Below, one piece after another: positions 17,604-27,200 of a DNA stretch of 64,000 nucleotides. How positions within the stretch are numbered: position 1 is the first letter of the stretch; the number at the start of each line of letters is the position of its first letter. The stretch lies in the NCBI GenBank assembly GCA_030604735.1, contig JAUVVG010000006.1:1-64000 (forward strand), read 5' to 3'. This DNA is from Azoarcus sp. Lineage in GTDB: Bacteria; Pseudomonadota; Gammaproteobacteria; Burkholderiales; Rhodocyclaceae. Made by a program: the position numbers and the translations under genes. The notes under the pieces are model-generated. The model saw only the letters and a program-made list of their open reading frames with translations, searched no databases and was not told where the DNA came from.

Positions 17604-18225
17604 CCCCCCATACACTGACTCCCAAGACGAGATCGGGCCGGTCCTGCTTGCCCGGGCACGCAGTGCGATCGCACGCCATCTCGGCTTGCCGACCGACGTG
17701 CCCCCCGCGCCCGACTGGCTCTCCCGGCGTCGTGCCACTTTCGTGACCCTGACCCGGCACGGCGAGCTCAGGGGCTGTATAGGCAGTGTGCGTGCGCAAC
17801 GTCCCCTGGGTGACGATGTCGAGGCCAACGCGGTCGCGGCCGCCACCCGGGATCCCCGTTTCCCGCCACTCAGTGCCGACGAGTTTGCCGACATCCAGGT
17901 CGAAGTCTCGCTGCTGTCCGAGCCCGAGTTCATCGAGTTCGGAGACGAAGCGGCACTGGCGGCGCAAATCCAGCCAGGCAAGCATGGTGTCATTCTTTTT
18001 TCCGGATGCCGCAGCGCAACCTTCCTGCCCCAGGTCTGGGAACAGTTGCCGACCCCCGAAGCCTTTCTGGCGGCCCTGAAGCAAAAGGCCGGTCTGGACC
18101 CTCGAAGGCCAGCGCCCAAGCTGATGGCCGCGACCTATACAGTCCAGAAATGGTCCGAGGCAGACTCGTCGAGGGAGATGGCACGGCGATCGGGCGGAAC
18201 ACCGAATGAGGAGAAGTCGAGATGA
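17584..18225 (+). CDS. amrA: AmmeMemoRadiSam system protein A (AMMECR1 domain)
   Basis: A 213-residue AMMECR1-domain protein with the invariant LRGCIG motif at residues 62-67 and the following ATRDPRFPPLSADEF block. The cysteine in LRGCIG is conserved from archaea to human AMMECR1; catalysis has not been shown to my knowledge. The ATG at 17584 lies inside the end of the Memo gene and the stop overlaps the next ATG, so all three should be co-translated. About the last 20 residues are charged and probably disordered. Confidence 0.9.
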   Translation: MPAADTDPPYTDSQDEIGPVLLARARSAIARHLGLPTDVPPAPDWLSRRRATFVTLTRHGELRGCIGSVRAQRPLGDDVEANAVAAATRDPRFPPLSADEFADIQVEVSLLSEPEFIEFGDEAALAAQIQPGKHGVILFSGCRSATFLPQVWEQLPTPEAFLAALKQKAGLDPRRPAPKLMAATYTVQKWSEADSSREMARRSGGTPNEEKSR

Positions 18226-19301
18226 GCGCCATGCATCCGGCCAGGTACTGGCACGCGATCGAGGACGGTCGGATCCAGTGTGATCTGTGTCCTCGCTACT
18301 GCAAGCTTCACGAGGGCCAGCGCGGCGCTTGTTTCGTGCGGATGCGCGAACACGAGGGCATGGTCCTGACTACTTATGGCCGCAGCTCGGGTTTTTGCAT
18401 CGATCCGATCGAGAAGAAGCCCCTCAACCACTTCCATCCCGGGAGCAGCGTGTTCTCGTTCGGCACCGCCGGCTGCAACCTCGCCTGCAAGTTCTGTCAG
18501 AACTGGGACATTTCGAAATCGAAGGATATGGACCGCCTGATGGAGTCGGCTTCGCCGGACGAGATCGCTCGAACGGCAGCCCGCCATGGATGCAAGAGTA
18601 TCGCCTTCACCTACAACGACCCGGTGATCTTCGCCGAGTATGCGATCGATGCCGCCAAAGCGGCGCATGCGATGGGTTTGAAAACCGTTGCGGTGACGGC
18701 CGGCTACATCACCGAACTGGCGCGAGGCGATTTTTTCGAGCACATGGATGCGGCCAACGTCGATCTCAAGGGGTTCACCGATGAGTTCTACGTCCGACTT
18801 TGCGGCGCCCGCCTGCAGCCGGTGCTCGACACGCTGGTTTGGCTGGTTCATCACACCGATGTGTGGATAGAGATCACGACCTTGCTGATACCCGGCCAGA
18901 ATGATTCGGATGAAGAGTTGACCGCCTTGTCGCGTTGGGTCAAGAATCATCTCGGTCCTACCGTGCCCCTGCATTTCACTGCGTTCCATCCCGATTTCAA
19001 GATGTCGGACATTCCCGCGACGCCGCGCGCCACCTTGACCCGCGCCCGCGCGATCGCACTGGGTGAAGGTTTGAAACATGTCTATACCGGTAACATCCAC
19101 GATCGTGAGGGGGGTACGACACGCTGCGCCGCATGTGGAGAGGCGCTGGTCGTCCGTGACTGGTACGAGATCATCGATTACCGACTCGACCCCAACGGTC
19201 ACTGTCCTCAGTGCGGAACGCCTCTGGCCGGACGATTCTCCCAGTACAAGGGCGCGTTTGGCGCCCACCGGGTACCGGTGTCGATCCACCGCATCAGCTG
19301 A
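18222..19301 (+). CDS. amrS: AmmeMemoRadiSam system radical SAM enzyme
   Basis: 359 residues, resembling pyruvate-formate-lyase-activating enzymes. The radical SAM cluster motif CNLACKFC gives C85, C89 and C92. A Cys-rich N-terminus (C20, C23, C27, C37) and a C-terminal pair of CxxC knuckles (CAAC and CPQC near the end) could bind zinc or a further Fe-S cluster. The start ATG overlaps the AMMECR1 stop codon (ATGA). No glycyl-radical enzyme lies nearby, so a PFL-activase role is not supported. The natural partner is presumably the Memo and AMMECR1 proteins encoded just upstream. Confidence 0.93.
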   Translation: MSAMHPARYWHAIEDGRIQCDLCPRYCKLHEGQRGACFVRMREHEGMVLTTYGRSSGFCIDPIEKKPLNHFHPGSSVFSFGTAGCNLACKFCQNWDISKSKDMDRLMESASPDEIARTAARHGCKSIAFTYNDPVIFAEYAIDAAKAAHAMGLKTVAVTAGYITELARGDFFEHMDAANVDLKGFTDEFYVRLCGARLQPVLDTLVWLVHHTDVWIEITTLLIPGQNDSDEELTALSRWVKNHLGPTVPLHFTAFHPDFKMSDIPATPRATLTRARAIALGEGLKHVYTGNIHDREGGTTRCAACGEALVVRDWYEIIDYRLDPNGHCPQCGTPLAGRFSQYKGAFGAHRVPVSIHRIS

Positions 19302-19316
19302 CCAGGGTGGTGCCCG

Positions 19317-20090
19317 GTGAAGCTGCGTCACGCCATCGTCAGCATCCCGACCGAAGGGGTGTGGCTGGACGGACGCCTGTCTCACGCGCCGGATGTTCGC
19401 GCGCTGGCCATCCTCCTGCTGGCCAGCGCTGTTAGCCGCGACAATCCGCCGGAATCGTCGATTGCCGGTGAGCTACAAAAGGCCGGGTTCGCGACCTTGC
19501 TGATGGATCTGGTCACCCACCAAGAGGATGAACGCGATCCGGATGCGCGTTTCAATGTCCCACAGATGACCCGGCGCCTGCTCGGCGTGATGGACTGGAT
19601 CGGACACCAACCCGCGCTGCAAGGGCTGCCGGTCGGCCTGATCGGGTCTGCTACCAGCAGTGCGGTCGCGGTACGCGCCGCGTGGAAGGCGCCGGACCGA
19701 TTCGGGGCCATCGTGTGCCGGGGAGGTCGCCCCGACCTGGCCGGTGCCGCTCCGCTCAGGGCCTTGCGCACACCTGTTCGTTTCGTGGTCGGCACGACCG
19801 ACCCTGACCGGGATATCGCCGCTCAGGCTTTTGCGCTGATCGAAGCCGAGCGGGACTGGCAGGACATGGACACCGACGCCGATCTCGTCCCTGGTCCCGA
19901 CGGTGGGGACGAGCGACAACTCGACGCTCGCATCGGGATCACCGACTTCTCGTCTCATGTGATTACCTGGCTGACACAGACCCTGCCGCGGCCAGAGACA
20001 CCCGAGATCCAGGGGGTGGCAGTCGATGCGACCGGGGCCGACCAGGCAGAATCCATGGCCGATCGAAGTCCCGTCAACCCGCAAGGATGA
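19317..20090 (+). CDS. Alpha/beta-hydrolase-fold protein with altered nucleophile elbow
   Basis: 257 residues with the general layout of small dienelactone-hydrolase-like proteins: ILLLASAV (oxyanion strand), GFATLLMDL, then GLIGSATSSAVAVRAA. In relatives the elbow usually reads GxSTG, with the nucleophilic Ser third. Here Ala occupies that position and Ser precedes it, so the normal nucleophile seems displaced or lost. The C-terminal SSHVITWL could hold the catalytic His. The last 40 residues look unstructured. It starts with GTG 15 bases after the radical SAM stop codon, so it may belong to that operon. Function is unknown. Confidence 0.65.
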   Translation: MKLRHAIVSIPTEGVWLDGRLSHAPDVRALAILLLASAVSRDNPPESSIAGELQKAGFATLLMDLVTHQEDERDPDARFNVPQMTRRLLGVMDWIGHQPALQGLPVGLIGSATSSAVAVRAAWKAPDRFGAIVCRGGRPDLAGAAPLRALRTPVRFVVGTTDPDRDIAAQAFALIEAERDWQDMDTDADLVPGPDGGDERQLDARIGITDFSSHVITWLTQTLPRPETPEIQGVAVDATGADQAESMADRSPVNPQG

Positions 20091-20099
20091 TTCCGGACA

Positions 20100-20687
20100 T
20101 TGCTTCGCACCCTTCTCGCTTCCCTCGCCTGCCTCGCGCTACTCAGTGGCTGCACCACCGTGCTGATCCCGCCATCGGCGCCGACCGACCCGGTCAGCGT
20201 CTTCGTCCTCGACCATGGGCAGCACAGCAGTCTGTTACTGCCGACCGAAGCGGGTGGCGCGGTGCGTTATTCCTATGGCGACTGGGCCTACTATGTCGAG
20301 GACCGCAAAAGCGTGTTCAACGGGTTTCGGGCCTTGCTCTGGCCGACCCGTGCGGCACTCGGGCGCCAGGATATCGCGGCGACACCCGACGTCGGCGCCC
20401 TGTCCCGCCAGATCGGCCTGGTCGTCATCGATGCGCATGAGATCCAGGTCGAACGGACAGACGTCCTCCAACTCCATCTGAAGCTGACCCGGATGTTCAC
20501 CGACTCGCCCCACGAACCGATGCCGGCCACGAGCAATCCATCGCACTTCGTCGAGCATCCGGTGCGCTACAGTCTGGCTCACAACTCCAACCATGTCGTC
20601 GGTCAGTGGCTGACCGAGCTTGGCTGCGACGTGATCGGGCGACCGCTACTGTCAACCTGGCGTGTCATGCCCCCGGTCGTGGATTGA
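20100..20687 (+). CDS. DUF2459-like lipoprotein
   Basis: 195 residues with a lipoprotein signal and lipobox LSGC (Cys18). The mature part has FVLDHGQHSSLLLP, YGDWAYY and HNSNHVVGQWLTELG. These recall the DUF2459 family, whose members have a conserved His near the N-terminus and an HN-x-N block near the C-terminus. The start is TTG at 20100, supported by an AAGGATGA ribosome site overlapping the end of the previous gene. It is the last gene of the rightward run; its stop is 3 bases from that of the convergent SulP gene. Biochemical role is unknown. Confidence 0.65.
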   Translation: MLRTLLASLACLALLSGCTTVLIPPSAPTDPVSVFVLDHGQHSSLLLPTEAGGAVRYSYGDWAYYVEDRKSVFNGFRALLWPTRAALGRQDIAATPDVGALSRQIGLVVIDAHEIQVERTDVLQLHLKLTRMFTDSPHEPMPATSNPSHFVEHPVRYSLAHNSNHVVGQWLTELGCDVIGRPLLSTWRVMPPVVD

Positions 20688-20690
20688 TGC

Positions 20691-22277
20691 TCAGGCGGCG
20701 CATGCCTCACGCGCCGAAGCGAGCGCCGAATCGAGATCATCGCGCAGGATCTCGCTACGCAGATGCGGTGCGTTCAGGCGCACAAACTGGTCCCGTATCC
20801 GGGCTGGCACGGCGACGAAGGCCGGGATGCCCATGGCGGTCAGACGTTCGACCATTTCCTCCAGCGCGAACAGGGCCGACAAGTCCATGAACGGGACCCT
20901 AGTGCAGTCGAACACGACCGCGCGCGTGCCCATCACCTGGTCGACCCGGTCGAGTAACTGACTGGTGGAGCCGAAGAAAAATGGCCCGGACACCTCCAGC
21001 ACGCGCACATCACCCTGCATACCGCTGCCGTCGGCTTCCTGCTCGGCCGGCCAGACCCGGAAACTCGCCTGCTGGATCAGCTGATGAATGATCAGCCCCA
21101 TCGACAGCGCGACCCCGGCACTGACCGCGACGATCAGATCGACGAACACGGTCAGCAGGAAAACCGCGGTCATCACGGCGATGTCGGTACGTGGGGCGGT
21201 CTTGAGCAGTCGCAACAAACGGTAGTCAAGAATATCGACCCCGACCTTGATCAGGATACCCGCCAGCACTGCCAGCGGGATCTGGGTCGCGAGTGGCGCC
21301 GCACCCAGCAGCAGCGCAAACAGGAACAGGGAATGGACCACGCCCGACAAGCGTGAATGTCCCCCCGCCTTGATGTTGACCACGGTGCGCATGGTCGCCC
21401 CGGCACCGGGCAGGCCGCCGACAAAGGCACACAAGACATTGCCCACGCCTTGGCCGATCAACTCCCGGTTGGGTTGATGACGGGTGCGGGTGACCGAGTC
21501 GGCAACCAGCGAGGTGAGCAAGCTGTCGATGCTGCCCAAAAGCGCCAGCGTCACCCCAAGGACAAGAATGGTCGTCCAGGTGTCCAGGGTGAACTGCGGT
21601 ATCTGCAGTTCCGGCAGTCCCATCGGAATCTCGCCGATGACCGGTACCGCGAATCCCGCCACCACTGACAGCAGCGTCATCGAAATCAGCGCGACCAGCG
21701 GCGCCGGGACGATGCGGCTAACCGACATCGGCATCCGAAAGACGATGAGCAGCGTCAGCAACGACAGCAACAAGGCCTGCCCGTCGATGCTGGCGAATAC
21801 TTGAGGCAAGCGGACGATCGCCGCCAGTGGCGAAGCCTGTGGCGCCACCCCGAACGCCGGGCCGAGCTGGAGCAGGATGATGATCACCCCGATCCCGCTC
21901 ATGAAACCGGACACCACCGGGTACGGGATGAATCGCACCAGCCCGCCCGCCTTGACCACACCAAGCAGGATCTGGATCACCCCTCCGACCACGACCGCCG
22001 CCATCGCCGCTGCCAGATTGCCTCCGACCGCGACCAGCACCGACGCGAACACGACGGTCATCGGACCGGTGGGGCCGGATATCTGCATTCGGGTGCCACC
22101 CAGGAGCGCCGCGATCAAGCCGAGGACGATCGCCCCGTACAAGCCGGCGGCCGCACCGGCCCCGGACGCGACGCCGAACGCCAGCGCCAGCGGCAACGCG
22201 ACGATCCCTGCGGTCAAACCACCAAACAAATCGGCCCGCAGTCCCGCCTGCGAAACCTCTCCCCTTTTCATGGTCAT
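20691..22277 (-). CDS. SulP family inorganic anion transporter with STAS domain
   Basis: About 528 residues. A SulP transmembrane core of many hydrophobic segments (SGPTGPMTVVFASVLVAVGG, then GLPGAGATMRTVVNIKAGG) is followed by a C-terminal STAS domain (about 415-528; VFDCTRVPFMDLSALFALEEM). Members carry sulfate, bicarbonate or dicarboxylates; this short bacterial type includes BicA-like bicarbonate transporters and sulfate permeases. The substrate is not evident. ATG at 22277 or 22271 are both plausible starts. It lies convergent to the lipoprotein gene and divergent to the glutathione-reductase-type gene. Confidence 0.88.
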   Translation of the reverse strand: MTMKRGEVSQAGLRADLFGGLTAGIVALPLALAFGVASGAGAAAGLYGAIVLGLIAALLGGTRMQISGPTGPMTVVFASVLVAVGGNLAAAMAAVVVGGVIQILLGVVKAGGLVRFIPYPVVSGFMSGIGVIIILLQLGPAFGVAPQASPLAAIVRLPQVFASIDGQALLLSLLTLLIVFRMPMSVSRIVPAPLVALISMTLLSVVAGFAVPVIGEIPMGLPELQIPQFTLDTWTTILVLGVTLALLGSIDSLLTSLVADSVTRTRHQPNRELIGQGVGNVLCAFVGGLPGAGATMRTVVNIKAGGHSRLSGVVHSLFLFALLLGAAPLATQIPLAVLAGILIKVGVDILDYRLLRLLKTAPRTDIAVMTAVFLLTVFVDLIVAVSAGVALSMGLIIHQLIQQASFRVWPAEQEADGSGMQGDVRVLEVSGPFFFGSTSQLLDRVDQVMGTRAVVFDCTRVPFMDLSALFALEEMVERLTAMGIPAFVAVPARIRDQFVRLNAPHLRSEILRDDLDSALASAREACAA

Positions 22278-22402
22278 CTCATGTTTCTCGCGACACGATT
22301 GAACTGAAAAAAACGGACCCATAAACCAAAGCCTCCGACTGCGCTGGCCTCGTCCCTCCTCCCCTTGCTTTTCTGTCCGAGGCAGCGCGATCGGGCGTCA
22401 AC

Positions 22403-22408
22403 TATAGT
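22403..22408 (+). promoter_or_regulatory. Possible -10 element of the glutathione-reductase gene
   Basis: TATAGT preceded by GTCAAC. The same context (GTCAAC then TATAAT) occurs upstream of mfd at 24198. No good -35 was seen. The transcript would have a leader of about 110 nt. Confidence 0.3.
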
Positions 22409-22524
22409 GCGACTTTTCCCCCTGCACCGGAGAATCGGAGTCACACGAATGCACGACAGCGGGCTCGATCTGGGTAGGATAGGGGCTATGGCACTCCAGA
22501 ACCGCATTATTCACGAGAACCTCC

Positions 22525-23904
22525 ATGAACGATTTTGATTGCGACCTCTTCGTCATCGGCGCCGGCTCGGGCGGCGTGCGTGCAGCCCGTGTCGCCGCGC
22601 GCCTCGGGGCGAAAGTCACCATCGCCGAGAATCACCGCTTCGGCGGAACCTGCGTCATCCGGGGTTGCGTGCCCAAGAAGCTGATGGTCTACGCCTCGCA
22701 CTTTCGCGACGATTTCGAAGATGCCGTCGGTTTTGGCTGGTCGTCCGCTTCGCCGAGTTTTTCCTGGCCTTCGCTGATCGAGACCAAGAATCGAGAGATC
22801 TCACGCTTGAGCGACCTCTACCGGCGCCTGCTGTCCGATGCGGGCGTCACCTGCGTGGAAGGCAGCGCGCGGGTAGTCGCACCGCAGAGGGTGGAAGTCG
22901 ACGGGCGTCGCTTCACGTGTCGCCACATCCTCATCGCAACCGGTGGATGGCCGTTCAAACCGGACATTCCTGGTGCGGAACACGCGCTGACCTCCAACGA
23001 GGTATTCGAACTGCCCGAACAGCCGCGTCGCATCCTGATCGTGGGCGGGGGCTATATCGCGGTCGAGTTCGCCGGAATCTTCCACGGTCTCGGATCGGAG
23101 GTCACCCTTAGTTATCGCGGCGATCGGATTCTGCGCGGCTTCGATCAGGATGTACGCACACACCTGGCGAACGAGATGCGCAAAAAGGGCATCTCGATCG
23201 CGCTGAACAGCGACCTGGAGGCGATCCACAAGCGTACCGACGGACGCCTCGACCTGCAGGCCAGTGGCATTGCCGGGGCGGATCGCCCCTACGATGCGGT
23301 GATGTTCGCGACCGGCCGCGTACCGAACACCGGCGGCCTCGGGCTGGAGTCAGTCGGCGTGAAGCTGGACAAGCAAGGCGGCGTGGTCGTCGATGCGTTC
23401 TCGACCACCAATATTGCGAGCATCCATGCGGTCGGCGACGTCACCAACCGGATCGCGTTGACGCCGGTCGCGATTCGCGAAGGGCAGGCGCTGGCCACCA
23501 CCTTGTTCGGCGGCACGCCGACTTCGCCCGATCACGACTGTGTGCCCTCTGCGGTATTCAGCCAGCCCCCCATCGGCACGGTCGGCCTGACCGAAGAAGA
23601 TGCACTCGCACGACATGGCGAAATCGATATCTACACCACCCGTTTTCGGCCGATGCGGCACACCCTGTCCGGCCGGGACGAGCGCACCTTGATGAAGTTG
23701 ATCGTCGACACCGCCAGCGACAAGGTGGCGGGTGCCCACATGGTCGGGCCGGACGCGGCGGAGATCATCCAGGGCATCGCGATCGCGTTGAAGATGGGGG
23801 CCACCAAGGCCGACTTCGACGCGACCGTCGGCATCCACCCGACCGCCGCGGAAGAGTTCGTCACGCTGCGGGACCCGGTACGCAAACGTCGATCTGCGCA
23901 CTGA
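22525..23904 (+). CDS. gor: Glutathione reductase (NADPH)
   Basis: A 459-residue class I flavoprotein disulfide reductase. FAD-binding GAGSGGVRAAR starts at residue 12 and the redox disulfide C43/C48 is in GGTCVIRGCVPKK. The NAD(P) fold has VGGGYIAVEFAG, followed by an SYRGDRILRGFD segment with arginines typical of NADPH use. The C-terminal base motif HPTAAEE is present. These favour glutathione reductase over lipoamide dehydrogenase or mercuric reductase. It reduces oxidised glutathione in the cytoplasm. The gene stands alone. Confidence 0.92.
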   Translation: MNDFDCDLFVIGAGSGGVRAARVAARLGAKVTIAENHRFGGTCVIRGCVPKKLMVYASHFRDDFEDAVGFGWSSASPSFSWPSLIETKNREISRLSDLYRRLLSDAGVTCVEGSARVVAPQRVEVDGRRFTCRHILIATGGWPFKPDIPGAEHALTSNEVFELPEQPRRILIVGGGYIAVEFAGIFHGLGSEVTLSYRGDRILRGFDQDVRTHLANEMRKKGISIALNSDLEAIHKRTDGRLDLQASGIAGADRPYDAVMFATGRVPNTGGLGLESVGVKLDKQGGVVVDAFSTTNIASIHAVGDVTNRIALTPVAIREGQALATTLFGGTPTSPDHDCVPSAVFSQPPIGTVGLTEEDALARHGEIDIYTTRFRPMRHTLSGRDERTLMKLIVDTASDKVAGAHMVGPDAAEIIQGIAIALKMGATKADFDATVGIHPTAAEEFVTLRDPVRKRRSAH

Positions 23905-24233
23905 TCACACTAGCGGGCACGGCATCGGTCCACCCCTGATCATGAAAGCCACCATGCCCGCTTCCCTCACCCCCAGCCCCTCGCTCCGCGCCCCACGGGC
24001 CGGTTTGCACACCGACCCGGCTTCAGCGGCACAAAGCAGGCTTTGCGAAACCCCGCCTTCGCGCACGCGGGCGAGGGGGAGCTTAGTGAGTCGCCAGGGC
24101 GACTTTCACGCCAGCCGTTTGCCGCGGTCGACTTGCCGCAGCTGGCTTGCTGCACTCGGCTAGCGGCTGGCCCCGGACGTAAAGATCGCACGTCAACTAT
24201 AATGCCGGTCCCTTCCCAGCCCAGAAGTACGCC
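23905..24233. repeat. Gene-free stretch with degenerate C-rich/G-rich palindrome
   Basis: This 329-base gap between gor and mfd has no credible gene. A C-rich arm (CCCTCACCCCCAGCCCCTC, 23963-23981) is complemented imperfectly by a G-rich arm (GGGCGAGGGGGAGC, about 24069-24082), with the middle expanded by about 90 bases. It resembles a disrupted copy of the intergenic palindrome family suggested at 2511. The 3' part carries the likely mfd promoter. Confidence 0.4.
24198..24203 (+). promoter_or_regulatory. -10 element upstream of mfd
   Basis: A perfect TATAAT lies 30 bases before the mfd ATG, preceded by GTCAAC. The -35 region is poor, so either the promoter is activator-dependent or the extended upstream context compensates. 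Confidence 0.45.
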
Positions 24234-27200
24234 ATGTCCCGGCCGACCGCCAGTCTACCCGCCGTGCTGACCTCGCCCAAGCTCCCGGCCCCGGGCAGCC
24301 GCGTCGTGCTATCCGGCCTGAGCGGTTCGTCGGATGCGATCGCGATCGCCCAACTGGCGGCGCAGGGCCGCACCCTGCTGCTGGTCTGCGCCAATCCGCT
24401 CGACGCGCAACGCCTCGCCGACGAACTGGCCTGGGTCGCCCCGGAACTGCGTACCCACCTGCTGCCCGACTGGGAGACGCTGCCCTATGACAGCTTCTCA
24501 CCGCATCAGGACCTGATCTCGGAACGGCTGTCTACCCTGTATTCGCTGACGCGGTCCGAGACCGACGTGGTGTTGGTGCCGGCCTCGACCGCGCTGTACC
24601 GGATGGCGCCGCCGTCCTTCATGGCGGCCTACACCTTTTTTCTGAAGCAGGGCGAGACACTCGATCTGGATCGCCTGCGCGAACAGATGGCGGTGGCAGG
24701 CTATGCCCATGTCGCCCAGGTCGTCAGCCCAGGCGAATTCTCGGTGCGGGGCGGCCTGATCGACTTGTATCCCATGGGTGCCGCCCTGCCCTACCGCCTC
24801 GATCTCTTCGACGACGAGATCGAAAGCATCAAGACCTTCGATCCGGACACCCAGAGGACGGTCTATCCTGTGCCCGAGATCCGCATGCTGCCGGCCCGCG
24901 AGTTTCCGCTGGACGATTCCGGCCGTACCCGTTTTCGCAGCCGTTTCCGCGAAACCTTCGAGGGCGACCCGTCACGCGTTTCGCTGTACAAGGATGTCTC
25001 CAACGGCATCGCGCCGGCTGGCATCGAGTACTACCTGCCCTTGTTCTTCGACCAGACCGCCACCCTGTTCGACTATCTGCCGGCAGACGCGGTCGTGATA
25101 TTGCATCACGACGTCCCGACCGCGATCGACGAGTTCTGGCGCGACACCCGCTCCCGCCACGACTTGCTCAAGGGCGATCGCAGCCGCCCGGTGATGCCGC
25201 CGGAAGCCTTGTTCCTGAGCCAGGAAGATTTTTTCGTCGCGCTGAAGACCCGACCGCGCATCGTCATCGACGCGACCCGGACCGAGGTGGAAGAGACGAG
25301 GCAAGCGGTGGCCGAAGTCCTGCCCTTGCCCGATGTCGCAGTGGACCGCAAGGCGACCGACCCCTTGCACAAGCTCAAGGCCTATCTGGCCAGCGACCGA
25401 ATCACAGCCGGAACCCGGGTGTTGATTCTGGCCGAAAGCGCCGGTCGTCGCGAGACCATGACCGAGTACCTCGCCGAGTACGGTCTGAAGCTACCGGCGG
25501 CGAGCGATCTCGCCGGCTTTCTGGCGAGCGATTCATCGGCCGCGCTGGGGATAGGCCCCCTTTCGGCCGGCTTCGAGTTGCCGGCGGCGGGCTTCGCCCT
25601 GATCACCGAAACCGAGCTCTATGCCACCACCGCCAGAACCCGCCAGCGCCGCGACAACCGCAAGGCGGCGACGATGGAGGGCTGGCTGCGCGACCTGTCG
25701 GAGCTCAAACCCGGCGATCCGGTGGTGCACGTCGCGCACGGCGTGGGCCGCTATACCGGGCTGATCCACATGGATCTCGGCGAGGGCGACACCGAGTTCC
25801 TGCATCTCGAGTATGCCAACGGCGACAAGCTCTACGTGCCGGTGTCACAACTGCATGTGATCACCCGCTACGCTGGCGCGGACCCGGAGGCAGTCGCACT
25901 GCACAGGCTGGGCTCGGGGCAGTGGGAGAAAGCAAAGAAGAAGGCTGCGCTCCAGATCCGGGATACCGCTGCCGAGTTGCTGGCGCTCTACGCCCAGCGG
26001 GCGACCCGCCCGGGCCACCGCTTCGACTTCAAGCAGCATGACCTCGATGCTTTCGCCGAGGGGTTCGGCTTCGAAACCACCCCTGACCAGCAGGCGGCGA
26101 TCGACGCCGTGGTAGACGACATGCGAAGCGGTCGCCCGATGGATCGCCTGGTCTGCGGCGACGTCGGTTTCGGCAAGACCGAGGTCGCCCTGCGCGCCGC
26201 CTTCGTCGCAGTGGCCGACGGCAAGCAGGTTGCGGTGCTGTGTCCGACCACCCTGCTCGCCGAGCAGCACTGGCAGACCTTCTCCGACCGCTTCGCCGAC
26301 TGGCCGGTGAAGGTCGCCGAGCTGTCCCGCTTCAAGTCGGCCAAGGAACAGGCCGAAGCCTTGAAGCTGCTCGCCGAGGGCAAGGTCGACATCATCATCG
26401 GCACCCACCGCCTGCTGCAAAAGGACATCCAGTTCAAGCGCCTGGGCCTGGTCGTCATTGACGAGGAGCATCGCTTCGGCGTCCGTCAGAAGGAAGCGCT
26501 GAAAACCTTGCGCAGCGAGGTGGACATCCTGACCCTGACCGCAACCCCGATTCCGCGCACGCTCGGTCTTGCGCTCGAAGGATTGCGCGAGTTTTCGGTG
26601 ATCGCGACCGCACCACAGAAGCGGCTGTCGATCAAGACCTTCGTCCAGCGCTACAGCAAGGGCATCGTGCGCGAAGCCGTGCTGCGCGAATTCAAGCGCG
26701 GCGGACAGGTGTACTTCCTGCACAACGAAGTCGACACCATAGACAACATGCGCAACAGCCTGGCCGAGCTGCTGCCCGAGGCGCGCATCGCGGTCGGCCA
26801 TGGCCAGCTCCCCGAGCGCGAGCTCGAGCGCGTGATGCGCGACTTCACCCAGCAGCGGGCGAACCTGCTTTTGTGCACGACCATCATCGAGACCGGGATC
26901 GACATTCCCACCGCCAACACCATCATCATCAACCGGGCCGACCGTTTCGGCCTGGCCCAGCTGCACCAGTTGCGCGGGCGGGTCGGCCGCAGCCACCACC
27001 AGGCCTATGCCTACCTGCTGACCCACGCCGATGGCAAACCGACCCCGAATGCGCAGAAGCGGCTGGAAGCGATCACGATGATGGAAGACCTGGGCGCCGG
27101 TTTCTATCTGGCGATGCACGATCTCGAGATCCGCGGCGCCGGCGAGGTGCTGGGCGAGAACCAGTCCGGCGAAATCCAGCAGATCGGCTTCTCGCTCTAC

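Noticed and set aside
18222-19301. Pyruvate-formate-lyase-activating enzyme
   Set aside because: No glycyl-radical enzyme is nearby and the gene is locked to Memo and AMMECR1 genes.
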